A stretch of 64,000 nt of DNA, taken from Bythopirellula polymerisocia. Lineage in GTDB: Bacteria > Planctomycetota > Planctomycetia > Pirellulales > Lacipirellulaceae. The translations under genes were made by a program, and so were the position numbers. The notes beneath the pieces are model-generated. The model searched no databases. It was not told the DNA's origin and saw nothing but the letters and a program-made list of their open reading frames with translations. Shown piece by piece: positions 7,887-17,247 of the stretch (position 1 is the stretch's first letter; every line of letters starts with the position of its first letter). The stretch covers positions 1 through 64,000 of the forward strand of contig NZ_SJPS01000005.1 in NCBI RefSeq assembly GCF_007860015.1, given 5' to 3'.

Positions 7887-9809
7887 ATGAGGAAGACTTC
7901 CGCTTCCAGTAAAGAGAGATTCGATGACTACCGCAGGGAGATGTTTGCTGGCGTCAAGTCGGATCAGGGGAAGAAACGACGAGAACGTTCCACTTGGGCG
8001 CTTGTTGCGAGCTTCTTTGAACTATTGCGTGGTCAACGGGCGGCTCTAGGGTTTGCCCTCGGCACTTTGACAATCTCTACGATCCTGGCCCTGATTCCCC
8101 CGGCAACGACCAAGATCGTCATTGAGAATGTGCTCGGTGACGAGCCTCTTCCGGCTAGCCTCGCAGAGTGGCTCCCCAGCGATCGCTGGTCATTACTCGT
8201 GGCCATCGTCGTAGGTGTGTTTGCGATCTCGGTGGTGCGGCTAGCGCTGCATGTCTGGGGACGTTGGCACGCCACGCGGGTGACCAAACTTTTACAATTG
8301 TCGATTCGTAAGAAAGTCTTCTCGCATGTGATGCGGCTTCCTCTGCATCGCGTGCAGGAACTCAAGTCAGGCGGCGCGGCCAGCATATTGCGGCAGGATG
8401 CCGGCAGCGTCGGCGAACTTGTGTTTGGCATGATTTACAACCCGTGGCGAGCGATTGTGCAACTGGTGGGGAGTCTGTGCGTACTAGCCTGGGTAGACTG
8501 GCGATTGCTACTGGGGGCAGTGCTAGTGATACCGCTGGTGATTGCGACCCACCGCATGTGGATCAGCAAGATTCGCCCGCAACATCGCCGCATTCGCGCA
8601 GAACGCGAAAAAGTCGATTCACTCGCCACCGAAGCCTTTGGCGGAATGCGGGTCGTGCGGGCCTTTGGCGGCCAGCGGGTCGAGACGAGCCGCATCATGC
8701 GCGGCAACCATCTCATGGGTCGCCAGGAGCTGTACTCCTGGTGGTGGATGCGGTGGATAGAAATCCTGTGGGAAATCCTCATGCCCTTGGCGAGTGGAGC
8801 GCTAATACTCTACGGTGGCTATCGGGTACTTGGTGGAGCCCTTTCGACTGGCGAATTAGTGATGTTTCTGGCGTATCTCTTGATGCTGTTGGGACCATTG
8901 GCGGTATTGGCCCAGAGTGCGGCGGAATTTCAGAACGGACTGGCAGGCCTCGACCGCATTCTGGATTTGCTTGAAGAACCGCGCGAGATATCTTCCACGG
9001 CCGCGACAAAGATCGAAAAGACAGAGGTGGAGGGAGGCATCACACTCGAGAACATATCGTTCAGTTACCCAGGGTCCGATGCCTTCGCGCTGGAAGGAAT
9101 CAACTTGGAGATTGCTCCCCGCGAGATGATCGCGCTCGTGGGACCTAGTGGCGGGGGCAAGACAACGCTGTGCAATCTGGTCGCCAGATTCTATGAGCCG
9201 ACCAGCGGACGGATTCTGCTTGATGGCCAGGACCTCGCTGATTTGGACATGGACAGCTATCGCCAACTCATCGGCATCGTCGAACAGGACGTGTTTCTGT
9301 TCGACGGCACCATTGCGGCCAACATCGCCTACGGCAATCGCCATGCAAGTGAAGAGGAAATCCGTCAGGCAGCCCAGGTGGCCAACGCGGCGGAGTTTAT
9401 CGAGGTATTGCCCAATGGATATAACGCACTGATTGGCGAGCGAGGAGTCAAGCTCAGTGGCGGTCAGCGACAGCGAATCGCGATTGCCAGAGCAGTGTTG
9501 GCCGATCCCAAGATTTTGATTCTCGACGAAGCGACAAGTAATCTCGATACCGAGAGCGAGCGGACCATTCAAGCGGGTATAGCCAACCTGATGGCTAGCC
9601 GCACCTGTCTGGTAATCGCCCACCGCCTGAGCACGATCGCACATGCCGACCGGATTGTCGTACTCGAACACGGTCAGATTAGCGAGGTAGGCACACACGA
9701 CGTGCTCATGGCTACCAACGGAAAATATCGGCGGATGGTGGACTTGCAGACCCAACCGCAGGAGAAAAAAGCCACGAAAGCCAATGCTAACTCGTCAATT
9801 TCACTTTGA
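7887..9809 (+). CDS. MsbA-like ABC exporter, fused membrane and ATPase domains
   Basis: A half-transporter that would work as a homodimer in the cytoplasmic membrane. An N-terminal six-helix type 1 exporter domain spans about residues 40-330, followed by an ATP-binding domain. The latter has Walker A GPSGGGKTT (about 419-427), signature LSGGQRQRIAIARA (about 522), Walker B ILILDEAT (about 543) and the H-loop AHRLST (about 577). The length of 640 suits the lipid A/multidrug exporter group (MsbA, LmrA). The substrate cannot be read from sequence. The ATG at 7887 is taken as the start; a GTG at 7839 would add 16 Arg/Pro-rich residues. coaD is 156 bases upstream on the same strand. Confidence 0.9.
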   Translation: MRKTSASSKERFDDYRREMFAGVKSDQGKKRRERSTWALVASFFELLRGQRAALGFALGTLTISTILALIPPATTKIVIENVLGDEPLPASLAEWLPSDRWSLLVAIVVGVFAISVVRLALHVWGRWHATRVTKLLQLSIRKKVFSHVMRLPLHRVQELKSGGAASILRQDAGSVGELVFGMIYNPWRAIVQLVGSLCVLAWVDWRLLLGAVLVIPLVIATHRMWISKIRPQHRRIRAEREKVDSLATEAFGGMRVVRAFGGQRVETSRIMRGNHLMGRQELYSWWWMRWIEILWEILMPLASGALILYGGYRVLGGALSTGELVMFLAYLLMLLGPLAVLAQSAAEFQNGLAGLDRILDLLEEPREISSTAATKIEKTEVEGGITLENISFSYPGSDAFALEGINLEIAPREMIALVGPSGGGKTTLCNLVARFYEPTSGRILLDGQDLADLDMDSYRQLIGIVEQDVFLFDGTIAANIAYGNRHASEEEIRQAAQVANAAEFIEVLPNGYNALIGERGVKLSGGQRQRIAIARAVLADPKILILDEATSNLDTESERTIQAGIANLMASRTCLVIAHRLSTIAHADRIVVLEHGQISEVGTHDVLMATNGKYRRMVDLQTQPQEKKATKANANSSISL

Positions 9810-9937
9810 CGATCAAATCGGGAAGGGATAAGTTGAAAGACTCCTCCTCGGTCATCGGCAATTTGGGTAAACTGACAAAGATATCTTTCTCGTTCTACTA
9901 TTCTCACCTAGCTGACGGTATTTTGCGGGGTCAATAA

Positions 9938-11500
9938 GTGGTCAATGGTTATGTTCAGGTGAGACTTTTCCTAGTTGTCCTGTTCACGCTGTTGTGCGAT
10001 TGGTCGATCACACCCCGACTATTTGCTGCCAAGCCACTCAATGTTTTGATCATTTACGCAGATGACATGGGGTTTGGTGATCTGGCTTGCCAGAATTCTG
10101 ATGCAAAACTCAGCACGCCGCATCTAGATCGGCTCGCTAGCCAGGGGATGAGGTTTACCGACGGCCATAGTTCTTCAGGAATTTGCTCACCAAGTCGGTT
10201 TGCTTTACTGACAGGACAGTATCATTGGCGTCGGCAGCACGACATCGTGAAAGAAATGGGTCCATCGATATTCCGGCAAGGTGACGTAACTATCGCTATG
10301 CTACTCCAGCAAGCAGGATATCGCACGGGCTGCATTGGAAAATGGCATTTGGGCTGGGATTGGAATGCATTGCTGAAACCGGGTGCCGAGAAAACCGACT
10401 TGAAAAACACCCCTGGAATGGCGAAGCCTTATCCCGTTTCAGCCTATGATTGGTCACAGCCCATTCCGTCAGGACCTTGTTCTGTGGGATTTGATTCTTA
10501 TTTTGGCGATGGAACGATCAACTTTCCTCCGTACTGCTGGATTGAGAATGATCGCGTTGTAAAGGCACCCACGGAGACGATGACCGTGGATTACCTCCGT
10601 ACCCGAAATCTACAAACTGGAGAGGGGAATTGGGAATTCCGGACCGGTCCCATGGTTGATGGTTGGAACCCCTATGAAGTGCTTCCTGCGATTGCCAAGA
10701 AGGGAGTCGAGTGGATTCATGATCAAAATGTCGAACATCCATTTTTCCTTTACTTCGCCCTCCCTTCGCCACACGCACCAATCATTCCCAATGACGAGTT
10801 CGTCGGCTCGACCAATGCCGGCGCCTACGGTGATTTCGTCTATCAAACTGATTGGGTGGTGGGCCAGTTGCTCCAAGCCATTGAAGAAAAAAAATTGGCG
10901 GACACTACCTTGGTCATCTTCACTTCCGACAATGGACCAGAACATTATGCATTCGACCGCTTACTTAAATACCAACATGCCAGTGCCGGAAATCTACGAG
11001 GGTTGAAGCGCGACGTCTGGGAGGGAGGTCACCGAGTACCGTTCATTGTACGCTGGCCAGGATGGATCAAGCCTGGAACGGTGACTGAAGCATTGGTCAG
11101 TCAAATCGATCTGTTCGCAACCATCTTATCTGCTGTCGATGTTGAATTACCCAAGCAGGTTGCAGTCGATAGTCACGACTTGATGCCATTACTTTTAGGA
11201 AAAGCACCATCCCAGCCGATTCGCGAATCACTGATCCACAATACCTATCCAAACAAGTGGGCAATCCGTTCCGGCGATTGGCTCTATATCAATGCCTCTT
11301 CAGGCGAGCACACCAAGTCACCAGAAGCCTACAACGATTCGCGCGGATACATCAAGTGCCGGACACCAGGCCTCTTGTTCAACCTGAAGCAGGATGTCGC
11401 ACAGAGGCACAATCTTTATGCAGATCAACCTGAAATGGTGAACAGATTAAAGCAACTATTGGCTCAGCAACGTTCTGGGGCACGTACGGTGCTTGAATAG
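9938..11500 (+). CDS. Secreted arylsulfatase-family sulfatase
   Basis: A type I sulfatase that hydrolyses sulfate esters, probably on polysaccharides. Planctomycetes are rich in such enzymes. The active-site motif CSPSR (C83-R87, followed by FALLTG) carries the cysteine that maturation converts to formylglycine. Metal ligands are visible in YADDMGFGD (D42, D43) and in TSDNGP (near 329-334). LRGLKRDVWEGGHRVPFIVRWPG is the usual sulfatase segment near the second active-site region. A hydrophobic signal (LFLVVLFTLLCDW) with likely cleavage near LFAA implies export. The start is a GTG; a second GTG at 9959 is also possible. No formylglycine-generating enzyme gene is in the window. A terminator follows directly. 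Confidence 0.92.
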   Translation: MVNGYVQVRLFLVVLFTLLCDWSITPRLFAAKPLNVLIIYADDMGFGDLACQNSDAKLSTPHLDRLASQGMRFTDGHSSSGICSPSRFALLTGQYHWRRQHDIVKEMGPSIFRQGDVTIAMLLQQAGYRTGCIGKWHLGWDWNALLKPGAEKTDLKNTPGMAKPYPVSAYDWSQPIPSGPCSVGFDSYFGDGTINFPPYCWIENDRVVKAPTETMTVDYLRTRNLQTGEGNWEFRTGPMVDGWNPYEVLPAIAKKGVEWIHDQNVEHPFFLYFALPSPHAPIIPNDEFVGSTNAGAYGDFVYQTDWVVGQLLQAIEEKKLADTTLVIFTSDNGPEHYAFDRLLKYQHASAGNLRGLKRDVWEGGHRVPFIVRWPGWIKPGTVTEALVSQIDLFATILSAVDVELPKQVAVDSHDLMPLLLGKAPSQPIRESLIHNTYPNKWAIRSGDWLYINASSGEHTKSPEAYNDSRGYIKCRTPGLLFNLKQDVAQRHNLYADQPEMVNRLKQLLAQQRSGARTVLE

Positions 11501-11508
11501 TGAAGCAC

Positions 11509-11533
11509 AACCTTCGACTTGAAGGTTTTCTTT
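11509..11533 (+). terminator. Terminator after the sulfatase gene
   Basis: AACCTTC (11509-11515) and GAAGGTT (11521-11527) form a seven-base stem with a five-base loop, followed by TTCTTTC. It lies nine bases after the sulfatase stop, at the convergent junction with the methyltransferase gene. The stem is only moderately GC-rich. Confidence 0.6.
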
Positions 11534-11595
11534 CTCGTTTTCGTTTGTCACGCTCACATTCCTCGGCAGTTTGTGAAAATCCATTCGCACATGCA

Positions 11596-12300
11596 TCATT
11601 CAGTTTCCCCAAAGAACATCAAGTGCTGCCAGGGAAGGTCGTCGTATTCTTCGACGAGTCGGTAGCCATTGGGGGCGTACTCTCTGAGTATCTGCTCCTT
11701 ACTCATCTTGTGCAGTGGCTTGATAGGCACATCGGGATCTTCCTCACGAAATTCAGCCAGGGCGATGCGTCCATTGGGCTTGAGACTCTTGCGGATCGCT
11801 GCGAGCATCTCGGCAGGGTGGGAGAATTCGTGATACACGTCAACTAGCAGGACCAAGTCAAATGTCTCGGCTGGTAGGCGGGGATCTACCTCGGTGCCGA
11901 GTACAGGCTCGATGTTCTCCAAGCCAACTGCCTCCGCCGCGGCACGGAGCATTCCGAGCATCTCGGGTTGGATGTCGACCGCGACGACACGCCCCTCCTC
12001 GCCGACCAACTCGGCGAGCTTCAAAGTATAAAACCCATTTCCACAGCCAAGGTCGCAGACTGTTTGCCCCGGTTTGAGATTCAGGGCTGCGAGCAGCTTT
12101 TCGCAGTCCTCTTCGCGCTGCCGAGATTCTCGAACAAGCCAAGGCGCCCCCAGGAAATGCATCGTAGTAGCTATCTCGCGACCGTAGTATTCCTTAGCAG
12201 GCTGCGCAAGCGCAGCTTCTTGAGCGTAAGCGTTCGCACAACCCACCAGCAGATTGAGAAGCATCAAGCCCTGCCCAATGGTTTGTTGTCGTCGAGCCAT
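11596..12300 (-). CDS. Exported class I SAM-dependent methyltransferase
   Basis: A 234-residue protein with a Rossmann methyltransferase core: motif I VCDLGCGNGFY (81-91), acidic VVAVDIQPEML (105-115) and motif IV-like DLVLLVDVYHEF (148-159). The N-terminus is an export signal (GLMLLNLLVGCANAYAQ, about 11-27). The LVGC at 18-21 would fit a lipobox, while AYAQ fits ordinary Sec cleavage, so lipoprotein versus soluble periplasmic protein is unresolved. The substrate is unknown. It ends convergently with the sulfatase and starts 13 bases after the stop of the oxidoreductase gene, so those two are probably co-transcribed. Confidence 0.82.
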   Translation of the reverse strand: MARRQQTIGQGLMLLNLLVGCANAYAQEAALAQPAKEYYGREIATTMHFLGAPWLVRESRQREEDCEKLLAALNLKPGQTVCDLGCGNGFYTLKLAELVGEEGRVVAVDIQPEMLGMLRAAAEAVGLENIEPVLGTEVDPRLPAETFDLVLLVDVYHEFSHPAEMLAAIRKSLKPNGRIALAEFREEDPDVPIKPLHKMSKEQILREYAPNGYRLVEEYDDLPWQHLMFFGETE

Positions 12301-12313
12301 ATTTCCAGATCAA

Positions 12314-13792
12314 CTAGCTCGCGGCGGTGCGGGTGTCTACGCTTTCCAGATTGGGAACGGCGAAGGGGGTACGCTGCTTGGGGGAACGGAGGGTGTTGGC
12401 GGCATCGTTGCCGATGAACATCTCGTTCGTGGGGTCCAACTCAAGGGCCGCGCCTAAAGTGAGCACATCCTGGGAATCGATATCCACATCGTTGGCCCGC
12501 AGATGGCTCGCCATGCGGTCGAAAGAGTTAGCGAGTAATTCTCGCCCGGTGACAATTTCGGCAATTTCAGCAGTGGGTTTCTTCGTGCCCAACTGATGAG
12601 AGATACCCCCCATGAAGCAGAGGGAACTGGAGAGATGTCCTTCTTGAATTTCGGCGTTCAGTTCAGAGCGATTGCGGCTGGCGACCGCCTTAAGCCAATT
12701 GGCAAAATGTGATTCACTGGGGTCTTTCCACTGTTTGATTTGTTTTCCCTCATTGTCATAGGCTACGACGTCGTTGTAGGAACTACCTGCAACGACAAAC
12801 CCTCCTTCACATTGCACTGCTGCCGCGATTTGCATCCCTCGATAGCGATCCATCGAATCGCCCCAGTTCTGCTGACCCGCTTTCGAATGGGGAAGCCCCC
12901 GAGTTTCGAAGATGAGCGGAGCTTCAGGATAGTCAAAATAAGCAATTTGCGTATTAGGCGTGTCGCCGGCGTCTTCGTAACCCAAACGACCACCAATACT
13001 CAGCACACGTGGGGCAAGTGTATCGACTCCCAGCATCCAACGGGCAACATCCATCTGATGAATGCCTTGATTGCCCATATCACCGTTTCCAGTGTTGAAA
13101 TCCCAGTGCCAATCGTAGTGAAGGCTCGGGCGATAAATCTCTTTCATCTCGACAGGGCCACACCACAGATCGTAGTTTATCGAAGCAGGAATCTTCAGTG
13201 GCTGGTCTAGCTTGCCGATGCTGGGACGTGGCTTATAGCAGGTTCCCACGGCGTAGCGAATTTTACCCAGCTCTCCACTGCGTAAGTAATCGACAGCCTG
13301 CTTGATGCTGCGACTTGATCGGGCCTGCGTGCCACATTGAATAATGCGATCATACTTGCGAGCGGCCTGTACTACCTGGCGGCTCTCCCAGATATTATGG
13401 GCGATCGGCTTCTCGCAATAGACGTCCTTGCCCGCCTGAGCGGCGGCGACGGCTATCAGGGCATGAGTATGATTCGGCGTGGCAATTGATACAGCGTCGA
13501 TGTCCTTTCTCTCTAGCAGGCGACGATAGTCGGAGAGTATGTCCACTTTACGGCCATGCTTTTCTTGGAACGTTGATTCGCTTTTGTGAAGCACATCTTC
13601 ATCGACATCGCAAATGGCGACAACATTCTTTCCAAGTTCTCCAAGATGTGTCTTGCCCCGACCGTTTAGGCCGATCACTCCAACACGAATGTCGGCGGTC
13701 TCGGCAGCACGAGCAGAACTGATCCCAATTAGTCCCAAAGAAGCTGCCGTGGCGGCGGTCGATGTGATGAATTGACGTCTCGATACGGTCAT
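12314..13792 (-). CDS. Tat-exported Gfo/Idh/MocA-family oxidoreductase
   Basis: An NAD(P)-dependent sugar or inositol dehydrogenase-like protein of 492 residues. The start is set by AGGAGG (13803-13808), ten bases before the ATG at 13792; an upstream in-frame ATG at 13846 lacks this support. The N-terminus SRRQFI plus a hydrophobic stretch ending SSARA is a twin-arginine signal. The dinucleotide-binding segment is GVIGLNGRGKTH (38-49), and the family EKP signature is YCEKPIAHN (125-133). The substrate is unknown. Tat export is common for planctomycete members, since the cofactor must be bound before transport. The exported methyltransferase follows 13 bases downstream. Confidence 0.9.
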   Translation of the reverse strand: MTVSRRQFITSTAATAASLGLIGISSARAAETADIRVGVIGLNGRGKTHLGELGKNVVAICDVDEDVLHKSESTFQEKHGRKVDILSDYRRLLERKDIDAVSIATPNHTHALIAVAAAQAGKDVYCEKPIAHNIWESRQVVQAARKYDRIIQCGTQARSSRSIKQAVDYLRSGELGKIRYAVGTCYKPRPSIGKLDQPLKIPASINYDLWCGPVEMKEIYRPSLHYDWHWDFNTGNGDMGNQGIHQMDVARWMLGVDTLAPRVLSIGGRLGYEDAGDTPNTQIAYFDYPEAPLIFETRGLPHSKAGQQNWGDSMDRYRGMQIAAAVQCEGGFVVAGSSYNDVVAYDNEGKQIKQWKDPSESHFANWLKAVASRNRSELNAEIQEGHLSSSLCFMGGISHQLGTKKPTAEIAEIVTGRELLANSFDRMASHLRANDVDIDSQDVLTLGAALELDPTNEMFIGNDAANTLRSPKQRTPFAVPNLESVDTRTAAS

Positions 13793-13891
13793 GGGAAGAG
13801 AGCCTCCTGAAGAATGGATATGGAACAGATCCTCCCATTCTAGCAAAGTATGCGGCGGAGGGAAATCAGGCGATTTTTTGCAACTAGTGCT

Positions 13892-15334
13892 TTATTCGAT
13901 AATCTCAAACGGAATCGTCGAATGCCCGATTTTGTTGCTGAGCTGATCGGTGATTGTCAGTCGCAGTTCATAGCTGCCCGGATAGATGCGTGTTGGCAGG
14001 GCCAGGCCGTATTGCATGTGAAAATCATGTCGTAGATTTTGACAGATGTCTTCGACTTCAGGGAATTGCGCCCCTTCGACATGTCGCCCATGGGGATCAA
14101 CAACTTCGTAGCTGGTCGCCAGGGATGTGCGGAAACCCTTCTTAGTCGATTCGCTGCGAAAATTCTCGACCTCTGTGTAGAGGGTTACCTGGTCACCCGG
14201 TTTGAACCTGGTATCGGCGTGAGGTTCATAGAGTCCGTATCCGTCGACCGAGTCAGCGAACGTGAGGTTGCGAACTTGCAACGAAGCCAGTTCACCAAGT
14301 CGGGCTCGTGCCTGATCGAGATGAACCAAAGCCCCAGCAGCTCGCTGTTTCATGTCTGGCTGCCGCTCCGAATCGAGCAATGCTGAGATGGCAAACAATT
14401 GCTTAGACCAGTAGTCCTGTTCCGAGGCCGATGCTCCTGGGATTGGCTCTAGCGAATCTTCTTCTCGGCCTGCCGTCAGGAGCAACATTCTCAATCGCAT
14501 ATGTTCTTGAAGTTCGTCGGTGCTCCCTGGCAACGGCTTCACTTCTTGCTGCATTGCGGTAATCGCATCGGTGAGGTGATCTTGCCAGGCAAGTTGTGCT
14601 GGCTTAACCGCTGTCGTATGGCCAGCAGGCTCGATGGCAGATGATTGCTGGGTGTTTGGTAGAGCCGTCGTGTGGTTTGCCAAAATCGCGTTTTGAATCG
14701 GCAAGGAGGCAGATGGTTCTGCAACCTGGGGCTGAACGGGGCGTTGATGATTGGCGAATTGTGTCTGTCTTTCCTGTGCAAGCTCGGTACGCAACTGTTC
14801 AAGCTGCATCGTGGCAGGATTCAATGTGGTCTGATGGGTGATTGGATCGTGAGTGATTGGTGATATGCTGCGAGAGTGGCTGTCAGGCGGAACCGTCAAT
14901 TGCCTTGCTTCTCGCGCTAGGAGTTCCTGTCGATAATTGAGTGCAGAACGAAACTGGCGCAGCACCATCGGCCACTCATCTTGTCGCGATTGCAGTAGTT
15001 CTTTACGCAGTTGTGCCTCTGCAGTGGCATCGAGGGCGATGTTGGAGCGGACCTCAGAAAGGAAGATGTTTAGCGCGGTCTCCTGGGCTGGGTCAGCAGG
15101 AGTCTCGTGTTTGGCCAAGGAAGTATAAGGATCAATTCTTAGGGCGGCAGATTCTTGGGACGGCGAGGCGGTCGCGACTTTTGGCGGAGCAACTTCGTCA
15201 TGGGCAACCGCCGAAGATCGAACGTCCTGACGGGCGTGCCACGGTCCAGCACATCCGCTTGCAAGCAGCATCACCGTACAAGCGATCACTAGCATCTTGC
15301 AGGGCGAAGTCCTATTGTCAGTGGCTCGAATCAT
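13892..15334 (-). CDS. Lipoprotein of unknown function
   Basis: A 480-residue protein starting with a lipoprotein signal (MLVIACTVMLLASGC, lipobox LASGC near residues 25-29), so it is probably anchored in the envelope. The middle (about 60-260) is Gln/Ala/Thr-rich, with long polar helical stretches such as LRTELAQERQTQFANHQ. The C-terminal 120 residues look like a folded beta domain (YEPHADTRFKPGDQVTLYTE and YPGSYELRLTITDQLSNKIG), similar in style to bacterial immunoglobulin-like domains. I do not recognise a named family. It is probably transcribed alone. Confidence 0.65.
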   Translation of the reverse strand: MIRATDNRTSPCKMLVIACTVMLLASGCAGPWHARQDVRSSAVAHDEVAPPKVATASPSQESAALRIDPYTSLAKHETPADPAQETALNIFLSEVRSNIALDATAEAQLRKELLQSRQDEWPMVLRQFRSALNYRQELLAREARQLTVPPDSHSRSISPITHDPITHQTTLNPATMQLEQLRTELAQERQTQFANHQRPVQPQVAEPSASLPIQNAILANHTTALPNTQQSSAIEPAGHTTAVKPAQLAWQDHLTDAITAMQQEVKPLPGSTDELQEHMRLRMLLLTAGREEDSLEPIPGASASEQDYWSKQLFAISALLDSERQPDMKQRAAGALVHLDQARARLGELASLQVRNLTFADSVDGYGLYEPHADTRFKPGDQVTLYTEVENFRSESTKKGFRTSLATSYEVVDPHGRHVEGAQFPEVEDICQNLRHDFHMQYGLALPTRIYPGSYELRLTITDQLSNKIGHSTIPFEIIE

Positions 15335-15536
15335 AATTCAGATATGACTACCGAAATTGACGGTTCGTAGCGAGCGTACATTTCCACTCGGCAGTCGCGT
15401 AGCTCTGGTAAGAAAAGTTGGGTAGAAAGGCGGGCGGAAGCATAGAAAACCGCGCCGCAACTGACAAGCTCATTGCCCCCCGCGAGGGGCATCCATCTTG
15501 GCTATCATAGTAGCTAGCATCGTCCGCCCGAAAAGC

Positions 15537-16589
15537 CTAAGCCTTGCTGCGCGCCGGAGCTGCTTGCTTAGAAAGTCGCACGATCAACGTCTCTAGCACC
15601 CGGCGGGCACGATCCTTGGTCGAGTTGTGCCCTTTGAGTTCAAGATCGGCTGCTAGCAACCACCGATAGAGCTGCTTCGCTCGAGGGCGGCCAATTTGCT
15701 TGAGCTGGACCTCGGCAGCTCCCAGTTTGAAAGGGGGAATCCCTCCTGCTTCCAGGGCAGCGCGGAGCGACATCGGGCGGCGGGCTTGTTCAGCCTGTTC
15801 GTAGTTTCGCGCAGCGGCGGCAAACCGGCGCAATGTCGATGCCATCTGTGGCAACAAGGCAAAGGCCTCATCCCCCGCGGCCATCAGGCGATCGAGTTGA
15901 TTGAGAGCATCGTCAGCGCGGCCGTCGGCAGCGGCATCGATCATGTCCCAGGTCTTGCGCACTCGCCAACCACCGACGTGCTCTTTCACGAGTGCAATAT
16001 CGATAGGTGCCTTGTCGTCTGTGAGCAGTGCGAGGCGAGCAATCTCTTGGCACAGAATACCTGACTCGCTGGGGAGTTGTTCCAGCAGAACATCGACGGC
16101 CCCGCGTTCGAGTTTCACTCCATACACGTGAAGCGCCTGATGGGTCAGCCAATCCTTGAGCAGCTTTGTGTGTGCCGTGAGCTCGGCTCCCTTCTCAGGT
16201 GTAGCACACGAAATCGTCAGACCGCTCTTGGCTACAGCCTTCGCCAGACGTGTGTTGCCTGGCCAGCTTGTGACTTCCAGAATCAGCGAACTTCCAACCG
16301 GTGTGGTCTCGACAATCTCTTCGAGCTTTTCACGGTACTGTTTCACAAACGGATCGGCATCTTCCACAACGACTACTTGTTGCGAGCTGCCGAAGAGCGA
16401 CCGCTCGCGGAGGGCATCCTGCACGTCTCGCCACTCCGCTTGACGACCTTCGAAGACTTCGACCCCGAATCCTTCGGAAGCATCCCCTAAAGTCGATTTG
16501 ACTAGGGCGTTGCGGACTTCATGCTTGAGGAACGGATCATCCCCCGAGATGGCGCATACTCCCGCGGCGGGGAAGTCTCCCGGCTTCAT
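15537..16589 (-). CDS. holA: DNA polymerase III delta subunit HolA
   Basis: HolA is the clamp-loader subunit that opens the beta sliding clamp. The 350-residue length is typical. Its N-terminal part begins CAISGDDPFLKHEVRNAL, followed by the AAA+-like domain (LFGSSQQVVVVEDADPFV, SSLILEVTSWPGNTRLAKAV). The helical collar is recognisable from the C-terminal order: GGWRVRKTWDMIDAAADG, then the SMxxTLRRF-type ASTLRRFAAAARNY, then the short basic tail ARRVLETLIVRLSKQ. The ATG at 16589 is preferred to a GTG two codons upstream. The gene is divergent from doxX. Confidence 0.9.
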   Translation of the reverse strand: MKPGDFPAAGVCAISGDDPFLKHEVRNALVKSTLGDASEGFGVEVFEGRQAEWRDVQDALRERSLFGSSQQVVVVEDADPFVKQYREKLEEIVETTPVGSSLILEVTSWPGNTRLAKAVAKSGLTISCATPEKGAELTAHTKLLKDWLTHQALHVYGVKLERGAVDVLLEQLPSESGILCQEIARLALLTDDKAPIDIALVKEHVGGWRVRKTWDMIDAAADGRADDALNQLDRLMAAGDEAFALLPQMASTLRRFAAAARNYEQAEQARRPMSLRAALEAGGIPPFKLGAAEVQLKQIGRPRAKQLYRWLLAADLELKGHNSTKDRARRVLETLIVRLSKQAAPARSKA

Positions 16590-16815
16590 GAGCACTTTTA
16601 ATGCGGGAACAATATGTGCAGATTGCTTAGCCAGAGGATAGTTCTCCAGGAGTACGACGACAGTAAATCCAATTTACACGAAATCGCAACTAGTGTTCTA
16701 CTACCCCATGCAGGATTATTGCGGATCCTTGATTTCTCTTGCCAGTCGGGATACAAGTCAAGAAGCAGAAAACCTCCATCTCTTGTGGCAAGATCCAAAC
16801 TCCCAAGGAGAAACG

Positions 16816-17247
16816 ATGTCGTTCACGAATCGAGAGACTCTGAATTCGATTGGACTCCTGACCCTGCGGGTTTCCTTTGGCCTGTTCATGCTCGTTCACG
16901 GCTGGCAGAAGCTGATGGGCTTCAAAGAAATGGCAGACAATTTCGCAGATCCAATTGGCATGGGAAGTCGGCTTAGCCTGATCTCGGCGATCGGTGCGGA
17001 GGTTGGTTGTTCGCTGCTGCTCATCATCGGATTCGGAACTCGTTTCGCGGCTTCACCTTTGGCATTTACCATGATCGTGGCCTGTTTTGTTGTCCACGGC
17101 GCCGATCCCTGGCAACGGAAGGAGCTGGCCGCCGCCTATCTGGCAGTCTATGCAGCACTGATTTTCACCGGAGGTGGGCGGTTCTCGCTCGATCATTTGA
17201 TCTGGGGAGGCAGAAAGCAGGCAAACAAGATTGAGGGGAAAGTATGA
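16816..17247 (+). CDS. DoxX-family membrane protein
   Basis: A 143-residue protein with four predicted membrane segments, typical of DoxX/DoxD-like proteins. Characteristic stretches are LRVSFGLFMLVHGWQKLMGF (about 17-36) and GAEVGCSLLLIIGFGTRFAA. The start is supported by AAGGAG (16805-16810), five bases before the ATG. Its TGA overlaps the ATG of the pirin gene by four bases (ATGA), so the two are translated together. DoxX-pirin neighbours are seen in other bacteria and suggest a shared role in redox or stress physiology, but no reaction is known. Confidence 0.88.
   Translation: MSFTNRETLNSIGLLTLRVSFGLFMLVHGWQKLMGFKEMADNFADPIGMGSRLSLISAIGAEVGCSLLLIIGFGTRFAASPLAFTMIVACFVVHGADPWQRKELAAAYLAVYAALIFTGGGRFSLDHLIWGGRKQANKIEGKV

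Noticed and set aside
8856-9755. 299-codon minus-strand frame opposite the ABC exporter
   Set aside because: Antisense to the ATPase domain, whose Walker and signature motifs are unmistakable on the plus strand.
15460-15500. GCCCC-rich hairpin upstream of the lipoprotein/holA junction
   Set aside because: Short stem without a T-tract in either direction; not called as a terminator.
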